Part shown: piece by piece, positions 57,090-64,000 of the stretch
How positions within the stretch are numbered: position 1 is the stretch's first letter
How the letters are laid out: each line of letters opens with the position of its first letter
Assembly (NCBI GenBank): GCA_027704905.1
Contig: CM051000.1
Location: 14,495,514-14,559,513 of the forward strand
Direction of reading: 5' to 3'
DNA: 64,000 bases
Source of the DNA: Muraenolepis orangiensis
Taxonomy: Eukaryota; Chordata; Actinopteri; Gadiformes; Muraenolepididae
Notes under the pieces: model-generated
What the model saw: the letters and a program-made list of their open reading frames with translations, nothing else
Databases searched by the model: none
Told to the model about the DNA's origin: nothing
Position numbers and translations under genes: made by a program

Positions 57090-57599
57090 CTGAATCCTAC
57101 GTAGAAAAAACATAGCACTACGCTAGATCCACTCTCGCTCCAGCCAGTATACCTTCTAGCTCCCTATTGAGCTGTGGGGAAATCTGAAAGAATATGCCCA
57201 TTGGCTACAAATCACTATATGATTGCTTGATCAAATTGTCAATCCAAACGTACGCTCTCATTCAGTCTAAGGGCCAAAGTCATCGGGAATACTTTGGTTG
57301 AAGGATATTCTTCCCAGCAACCTAGAAAAATATCTGATTGGTTGCATTGTTTTTCCAACACAAAACCACTCAAATGCGTAGTGCATGGACCGAGAAAGAC
57401 AAACAAATCAACGTAACACTGTAATATAACAGATAACAACACAGATACGATTCTCATTTATTCATTTGATTTCAATTCGATATTTGATTCAATTGTATTA
57501 CATTTTATTAATACAATTATTCGATTTTTTGTTTCATCTGAGAGTTCCAGGGTCTTCTCTGAATACCTTGAAGGCCCTGACGCTTCACCACTGATAAAA

Positions 57600-60100
57600 A
57601 GACTGGATTGTCAGGCATCAGGACCAAGCGTGCTCAAACGTGATATTGAGTGGAGAGAATGTCTGTGGGTAGGGTTTTCCATTCAGAAATATTGACGTTT
57701 ACATGCAGTGTGGAATATGCAATTAATATTCTGACTTTTTTTGTGTCAAATCTCCACAAACCCTGTGGCTGAATGTGTCGCTGATCGAGGTCATGTTCTT
57801 ATAGCCCTTGAAGCCATTCGTGAGCACCTTATGGAGACCTATCTATCTGGAGGCCAATAATAGTAGCTCAGGATCCAGTGTTTTGTTCTCAGGATTTTGT
57901 ATCTGCCATTACTATTCTGTATCTTTTTTCTTTCCAAATGTCATTTGATTTGATTGGTTTGTGTGACACACTGTAGTATCCACAGAGAGAGAAGCCTCAA
58001 AAGTCCACTCCATGCCATTCAGTTTAAAGATGCATCAACAGCAGTACACAGTAATGTGTTATTTCTTTCCCGCAATAATCCACCATAAGATGATAAGTTT
58101 AATAATAAAAACATGAAACGTCTGGGTAGATTGAGAGCTAAACAAATTGAACACAAGGTTATAGGGCCATGGCAATGAAGGTAAAAGCCATTACAGTGGA
58201 ATCATGATAGAATCTAAATAAAGTCATGCCAGGCTGCAGAACAAAGAAGGGCTAATCACATCCACACGTTTGACAGAAGTGGGGCCGGCGCCTTATCGGC
58301 ATCTGTATAGAACAGTTAAAACTCCCCAAAAACTAAAATAGCTTGTTTCTCAGGATTCTTTCCCTGTATCTCTTTTGTATTCATTTCCCTGCTTGTTCTG
58401 TGGAGGACAGAGAGAGATACTCAGTGAGTGTATGAGACGACATTTGTCACGTTTGGCGTGATAATGAGGCTGAATAAAAGGAGGGCCCTGGAGTAAGTAA
58501 TGATGAATTGCCTCAATTGTCTTGTCAAGTTCTGTCGTCAAGTTGTGCTTCTGCTTCTTTCACATTTTTTTCTCCCCCAGTCAAGAAAAAAAAAATAATA
58601 ATAAGTTGCATCAGCACACTGCCTTCCTTAAGTGTGGTGCATGGCTTAGAGAAAAGTGCCAAATTCCAATTGGATTCACAGTGTCGTTACCAAAGCAGTA
58701 GTGGTTTTACTTACCTAACATGTCTGAGTAAAACGGACACATTTGATCCTGTGCGCACTCAAAACAAACGCACACGCACACACACACACACACGCACACA
58801 CACTTTTTATTAACATGGGTCTGATTAGCAGAGTAGTGATAACAAAAACGACAGCATCGTCTGCCCATTGTAGGAAACCCAGTGAACACATAAATAATAT
58901 AAGATAGGAAAGATATAAGATAGCTAAACCGTAGCCGATGAGTATAAAAGCTAAAACGTCCCGTCCAGAGATCATCGCCCTTGTGTTTGTAAAGTCTAAA
59001 ATCAAACCCGTGGTTTGATTTTAAACCTGATTCAACGTGTCTCCTCCCCAACTTCTGGATCCGAGTTCAGGGAGTAATAGATCTGTGCCCATGGATCAGG
59101 CCAATTTAATATTATCTGCTTTTAAAACACTATTAAACATTAACCCACTACTGGTTATTTTAAAAGACTGTGTTACATGCCAATCAACTCCCTGGTCTCT
59201 TAGAACCCAACAAAAGGTTGTTCATAAGCAAAGTGTGAGACACAATGAGCACGGTCATGTTTCATGTTTTGTTGTCATTTGTGTCTTGTCTACCACTTCC
59301 TTTTTTTATTTTGGTACTCAACTTTCTCTCTCCGGGTCCCTTGACTCCCTGTCCCAGGTGTGTGTGTGCCCGCCCTCGTCAGCGTCAGCCCCGCCCCTGA
59401 TTGTTTACACCTGTTCCCTGTTACCTCATGTTTAAATTCCCCCTTGTCTTGTGCCAGTTCGTCTTGTCCTATCATGATGTCAGTAGCCCACTTACCAAGG
59501 TTTTTTCCTCTTCGGGTGGCGGCAGCCCGATAGGGGGGGGGGGGATTGAGGGGAGGGGGGGGGGGGGGGGTGTTTGGGGGGGGTTGAGGAGGGGGGGGGT
59601 CAGTGAGTGGAAGTGGGGATGTCATCTTCCCAAGCAGAATGGTGGCCCGCCAACAGCCTCTTTTCATCCATACATACGGGCAAGGAACAGCAGGGATCCA
59701 ATCATCTAAATACATTTTTTAATTCCACAATCTGTGTGATGGGATTCCTAACCCCATATTATTTATTTTAACTGCTGCGCCTGTGTTGCTAATGTCCCGT
59801 CTTGCTTCCCTCTTCCTAAATGAGAAGCTATGCTTCCAACTGCTCTGTTATTAATTTCATTAGCAGCCCAATTCAGTTTGACCTTTTTGGGTTGAAAGAT
59901 GATTCACAATGGGCTCCTGTGGACGCACAAATATCCAAGCATGCACGTGTGCATTAAAAATTTTAAAATGTTGTGTGTTCTGGATGGTTGGTTGTTTTAA
60001 CAAGCTTTTTAGACCTAGCTCTGGCTTGTTGGATTTGAATCACGCAGGTCATTTTACAAACTGCAATTGGTTATTTGATATGCTGATGTCTATGAAGAAG
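57600..60100. other. Non-coding stretch, nothing recognised
   Basis: Unique AT-rich DNA with a short CA tract at 58770-58802, a self-complementary AAATCAAACC/GGTTTGATTT near 58999-59022 and a G-rich region from 59536 to 59601. No gene recognised. Confidence 0.4.
59536..59601 (+). repeat. G-rich low-complexity tract
   Basis: Several runs of 8 to 18 G. G-quadruplex-prone and probably length-uncertain. Confidence 0.9.
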
Positions 60101-60109
60101 AAAGAAGAA

Positions 60110-60600
60110 AGAATCAATGAACGTTACAGCTGACGTCTTGTTTGCTTTTAAAAAAAGAGGAAATAAAAGCAAGGATAAAAAGTGTACCACTTGCTGCACC
60201 TACTGTAGCCAGAAGAGTCGAGTCCTTGTCCGAAGATGTATACCAGCAAGTATTAAAAGACTTTGTGTGTCTTTCTCTGAATACTTTTCAGTTAATTTGA
60301 CGAGTCTACCGACGCCACAGACACAGCGCAGCTAAGTGTGTTTGTCCGAATGGATTTCACAGATTTGACTGTCAAGGAGGCATTTCTGGCCCTTATCCCA
60401 TTGAAAGAAAGAACCAGGGGTGAGGATGTATACAAGGCATTCAAGGACTTTGTGTGTGAGTACAACATTCCCGTTCATAAAATAGTGTCTGTCACAACCG
60501 GTGCCCCATCGGTATTCTTTCAGGATTCGTCGCCTTGTGCAGAAAAGACACAGACTTTCCACCATTTGTAAACTATCACTGTGATGCATTGGCAGCTAAA
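60110..60600 (+). pseudogene. hAT transposase fragment (GTF2IRD2/ZBED-like)
   Basis: Across three frames the pieces are ITADVLFAFKKR-like, then VPLAAPTVARRVESLSEDVY, then FDESTDATDTAQLSVFVRMD with the first catalytic Asp of hAT enzymes, and TVKEAFLALIPLKERTRGED, ending YNIPVHKIVSVTTGAPSV. In related proteins the last reads TTDGAP; here the Asp, the second catalytic residue, is lost by deletion. The frame stops in the following V-N-Y-H-C block. This belongs to the domesticated-like transposases found as GTF2IRD2 and SCAND3/ZBED relatives. It is truncated at both ends. Confidence 0.8.
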
Positions 60601-60729
60601 GCATTTATCATGTCACATGTGATGAATGTTGTTATGTGTAGTAATGTAGTAATAGTCAATTAAATGTGCGCAAAAGTGCTCCAGCACTGGCTATTTAAGT
60701 CTTTATTGAACAAACTTGACTCTGTATAC

Positions 60730-61236
60730 CAGTAGCGGGCCGTGCATTTCACACCTCGGCCTTCAGTGATGTCCTACACAGTCTTACCTGAATTATTCCA
60801 CCTCTTAATACCATCATTATGACGCCATGGCTCTAGAAACTATACATTTAGACAGAAACGTAGTATAACCGGGCGTTGCATCACCTTAACATAGTCAAGT
60901 ACAACAGAGTTATATTATTATTTCCGAAGCATTTATAATCAAGAAATCCGCATTCACTATTAAGAATGTTAAACTACCAGCTTTAAGATCGCTTGGATAC
61001 TGTCAAAACTTAAAAATAAAAGGCGCTTTTATGGGATTAGTCTACAAAGTATTATTAAGTCCACAAAAAAAAAAAAATGCTGTACTCACCAAAACAACGC
61101 AGCGCAACCCAGAGGTGAAAGCTATAAAACCATGCTATGAAATGAAGATAATAGACTATGGGGAATAATTTAATACATATTTGTGGAACAAAATGATGAT
61201 GTTTAGGCCAGCAGAGACCCTGACGGCCCACCACTG
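60730..61236 (+). mobile_element. hAT-type MITE, 507 bp
   Basis: The left end is CAGTAGCGGGCCGTGCATTT and the right end ACGGCCCACCACTG, inverted repeats with one or two mismatches in 14. The flanking 8-mers CTGTATAC and CTGTATAT match at seven of eight bases. It has no coding sequence of its own. Confidence 0.85.
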
Positions 61237-61457
61237 CTGTATATGGAGATTTTATCCTTCACGCAGATGTAAGGTGGCTCAGTCGGGGCAAGGTGCTCCA
61301 GCGTTTTCTGGATTTGCTGCCAGAGATCATAAATGAGCACTTTGCAAGCTGTCACAAAAGTTAAACCCCCATAGCCGTGGAGCGCTGTCATCACTGCCAC
61401 TGCGTCTCGTCGGGCACGCTTGACATCAATGATAGGTGCGGCAGCTGATTCACTCAC
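61237..61457 (-). CDS. Unrecognised open frame, possibly a transposase piece
   Basis: The minus-strand frame is open for about 73 residues before it runs into the MITE, with VKRARRDAVAVMTALHGYGG and FVTACKVLIYDLWQQIQKTL, then APTEPPYICVKD. Its composition is like real protein, unlike the repeat-derived frames nearby. I do not recognise the family. The MITE is inserted at its downstream end. It may be part of an old transposon or an exon of an unknown gene; no splice sites were established. Confidence 0.35.
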
Positions 61458-61734
61458 TTCATGGGGGATAGCCTATCGTTATCTAAGTTATCTGGTTTTG
61501 AATTTACCGTTTTTTAATACATTTTACCAGTAATTACCGGCTCATGGAAACCCTGGTATGCACGTACATTGAGCCTGTTGTAACAGAAATTGATTGCAAA
61601 AATAAATATGACGATGAACATGTCTTACTCCTAAGTGGGTTTTTTTGGAAGATACCGAATTGGTAGATCTTGGCTTACATTTTGGAATAAAAAGTGATGT
61701 TGGGCTTGAAAACGTTGGTTACCACTGCTTTAGG

Positions 61735-61960
61735 TGAACAAATCAACGAACAAACTACTTTGGAAAGAACTGGGAGTCGAAAGGCGATTTGCGATTTGTT
61801 GAATTGCTTGAAAGAACTGGAAGTCTCCCAGTTCTTTCATGCAGTTTGTTTGTTGAACGAATCACCTATCGAATCCCAGTTCTTTCAAGCTGTTTGTTCA
61901 TTGAACAAGTCACTTGTCGAGTCCCGACTTCCAGTTCTTTCCGATGTAGTTTGTTCATTT
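61735..61960 (+). repeat. Foldback repeat with internal reiterations
   Basis: GAACAAACTACTTTGGAAAG near the left end pairs with CTTTCCGATGTAGTTTGTTC near the right end, with few mismatches. Between them CCAGTTCTTTCA and GTTTGTT motifs recur on both strands. It is a long imperfect foldback. Confidence 0.8.
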
Positions 61961-62709
61961 GTTCTCAAATCACCTGACTTGAGTCGGTTGTGACTGAAAA
62001 AGACATGTATCGGAGAAGGGGTGTATAGGAGAAGATCTTAGGTGGACTTACTTACTTCTGTCAGGCAGTTAACTGGTTGTCCAGTCTGTCGGGTGGAATA
62101 CTTAGCTCTCTGTTCTCGAGAATATTATTTGAATTGTATCTTATCTCAGCAGTTTTTATTAATAATTTATTAATAATAAATATATTATTATATTATATAT
62201 ATATTAGAATCAAATGTATTGTCATTGCATAGCACGTACAGCAAGTACAGTGGAAATAATTTGGCATCTAACCAGAGTGCAAATTTTACAGTAAAGTGCA
62301 TGGTAATATATAATGTGGTCAGTGGTTAAATAAGATGAAAAGTTAGTTTAATTGGTATAAAAACGGTATAAAATAACTTTTACAGTTTGTATAAGCTATG
62401 TGAAGAACTATAGGTATATATAAATATATATATACAGGTAAGTATACAAGTATTCAACAGGTAGTGAGCAGCGGTATGCAATTATATCAACAGGACAAAT
62501 ATATATAAATGTATATACAGTTTTGTTATTGCATTTGCTGTTATAAGTTAAAAAAATATTAAAAAAATAAGTAGAATTTATGTGGTGATTGGTGAAGTGC
62601 AAAAATAAAATAAAAATGTTCCAAAATTGTTAAGTGTTGTGCTTTGCTTTGCATTTTTGGAAGGAACGAATCAACAAAATAATAAACGTTTTCTCTCAAA
62701 TCAAAAGAC

Positions 62710-63950
62710 TGAACTTGAAGTGGGAACGGGAGTCGAGACACGCCAGAGCCGAGGGAAGGAGTCTGTGAGTCCGTCAGTATACTGAACTAGTTCTTTACTA
62801 GTTCAGTTCACTGACTCACTCACCAACTCTGTCACTGACAGATGGGCTGTTTGGTAGGCCTACAATGTTGCAAGATTACGCAGGCTATTTAATAACAAAT
62901 ATTATTCTGCATGATTTATTGGTGATATTGAGCTTAGAACTACAACCGGAAGTGGTGAACCGGAAGTGACACAGAACTGGTTCGCAAACGAGTCCGAACA
63001 AATCTTTTAGGTGAACTAAATCATGTAAACTGTGTCCCATCATCTCTACTGCTCTCCACGTTGCAGAGCAGCGGATCGGTCCACTACACGAGAGTAGGGG
63101 GTCCTACGCTTCGCTTTCAAATTATTTTATCACTTAAAAATTAAAGAATATACTTGCTACCATGCATAATTAATCATTCTGTAATATTTTAGACATCAAT
63201 AAGATGAGACTAGGCAGGGCAGAATAAGGTTATTACGGAACACATATTTTGTTTATGTTTCCCCTTTTCCACAAAATGCAAAGGTTCGATTTTGGAGCTG
63301 AGAAAGTGCGTGCACTTTTTCATCACGCTGCGGAACATTGCTTTTGTTGTTATTTAATTTAGATTAAACGGCCCACCGCGCAGAATAAATGATTCGTCAT
63401 AGGCTATCTATCAGCACAGAAAGTAAGCTTGGATCCTCCGATTCCCCATCATCTGCACGTAAAGCTCCTCCTCGATCACTCTCTTCCTCTAACAATTTTC
63501 TTCCCTGGAAGTAATCGTGTGTCATTCGCGAACAAACAACTCTTCACGAACAAATATTTTCAGTGAGTGAGAACGATTTGTTCATTCCGATCTTCCATCT
63601 AGTTTGTTCGTTCACTTCGTTGCCTTTTTTTATTATTGGTTTGCCGCAGACTTTTTAAAGTGCCTCGCGGGCAGAATCGTTTATTTTTTAAATATTCTGT
63701 TTTTAAAGGTGTTGTGCTACATACACACGCCACTGCAGAGGGAGGGACGGAGTTGGTGAGTGAGTTAGTGAACTGAACTAGGAAAGAACTAGTTTAGTTC
63801 ACTGACTCACAATTGACCAACTCTGTCACTCCCTCGGCTCTGGCGTGTCTCAACTCCTGTACCTCGGTTGTGACTGAACTACACCATTTACTGGCCTTGT
63901 ATAACCTCACCTTCAATAAAAAATATTATTTCTCATGATTTATTGGTGAT
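62710..63950 (+). repeat. Paired repeat arms of an unknown element, about 1 kb apart
   Basis: The block 62725-62845 (AGACACGCCAGAGCCGAGGG, then GAACTAGTTC, then CACCAACTCTGTCAC) reappears inverted at 63745-63870. Short parts also recur as direct copies: CATGATTTATTGGTGATATT is at 62912 and 63936. Each block itself contains a GAACTAG/CTAGTTC hairpin. This looks like an old foldback or terminal-inverted-repeat element. Confidence 0.7.
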
Positions 63951-64000
63951 ATTGAGCATAATCCTTAAAACTAGCCTACTTATTTTGCGTAAATAATAGG

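Larger units (their letters stand above)
56558..57593 (+). mobile_element. hAT transposon with perfect TSD, containing a nested element
   Basis: The ends are inverted repeats: CAGTGGTGAAGCG at 56558 and CGCTTCACCACTG ending 57593. Both are flanked by the identical 8-bp duplication ATAAAAAG (56550-56557 and 57594-57601), the diagnostic hAT target-site size. The inner right part (57105-57420) matches, inverted, the remnant at 38.0 kb, which leads into a ZMYM1-like transposase; the transposase itself is absent here. A second element sits inside at 56600-57089. Confidence 0.93.

Overview
This is a stretch of animal nuclear DNA, almost certainly from a teleost fish. The evidence is very dense simple-sequence repeats ((CA)n, (GA)n, (TGCG)n, (AAAT)n, poly-G), short conserved exons with GT-AG introns, and a fish-like mix of transposable elements: L2/CR1-type LINEs, an L1/Tx1-type LINE, Ty3/Gypsy elements, hAT and pogo DNA transposons. 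I see no prokaryotic genes, operons, CRISPR arrays, rRNA or tRNA. No species can be named from the sequence alone.

The only host gene I recognise lies on the minus strand: nell1 (NEL-like 1, a secreted protein with a thrombospondin-N/laminin-G-like domain, VWC and EGF domains). In transcription order its exons lie at 36429-36262 (TSPN), 15895-15806 (TSPN), 13824-13756 (end of TSPN), 13279-13197 (linker), 8019-7915 (first VWC, first half) and 6983-6881 (first VWC, second half). The 5' exons would lie above 36.4 kb and the second VWC and EGF exons below 6.9 kb, but I could not find either inside the window. Splice sites and phases join across several of these exons. Three consecutive TSPN exons, however, carry small frame-changing deletions, a stop codon and a 45-bp tandem duplication that repeats the splice donor. 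This copy is therefore either a decaying paralogue or affected by local assembly error.

Layout: 1-6.8 kb is intergenic or intronic repeat-rich DNA with a pogo-like transposon (3.23-4.41 kb). 6.9-36.4 kb is nell1 with introns full of transposons: Gypsy A (9.6-11.7 kb), Gypsy B (19.2-20.3 kb), an L1-type LINE on the minus strand (20.35-24.68 kb), LINE 3' ends (17.3 and 24.7 kb), a jockey/L2-like LINE (29.7-32.3 kb), L2-like copy A (32.3-33.7 kb) and another LINE 3' end (36.0 kb). Above 36.4 kb are a hAT remnant (38.0-38.7 kb), an L2-like LINE (47.2-49.5 kb), Gypsy C with a 3' LTR (49.5-51.5 kb), L2-like copy B (54.25-55.5 kb), a complete hAT element with perfect 8-bp target duplication and a nested element (56.56-57.59 kb), another hAT transposase fragment (60.1-60.6 kb), a hAT-type MITE (60.73-61.24 kb) and foldback repeats (61.7-63.95 kb).

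All the transposon genes are broken by frameshifts, stops or internal deletions, so none looks able to move by itself. The strongest observations are the clustered lesions in nell1, three perfect or near-perfect hairpins (6.7, 8.4 and 44.9 kb), a 16-bp palindrome centred on a full cAMP-response element (40.05 kb), and nested hAT insertions with readable termini.
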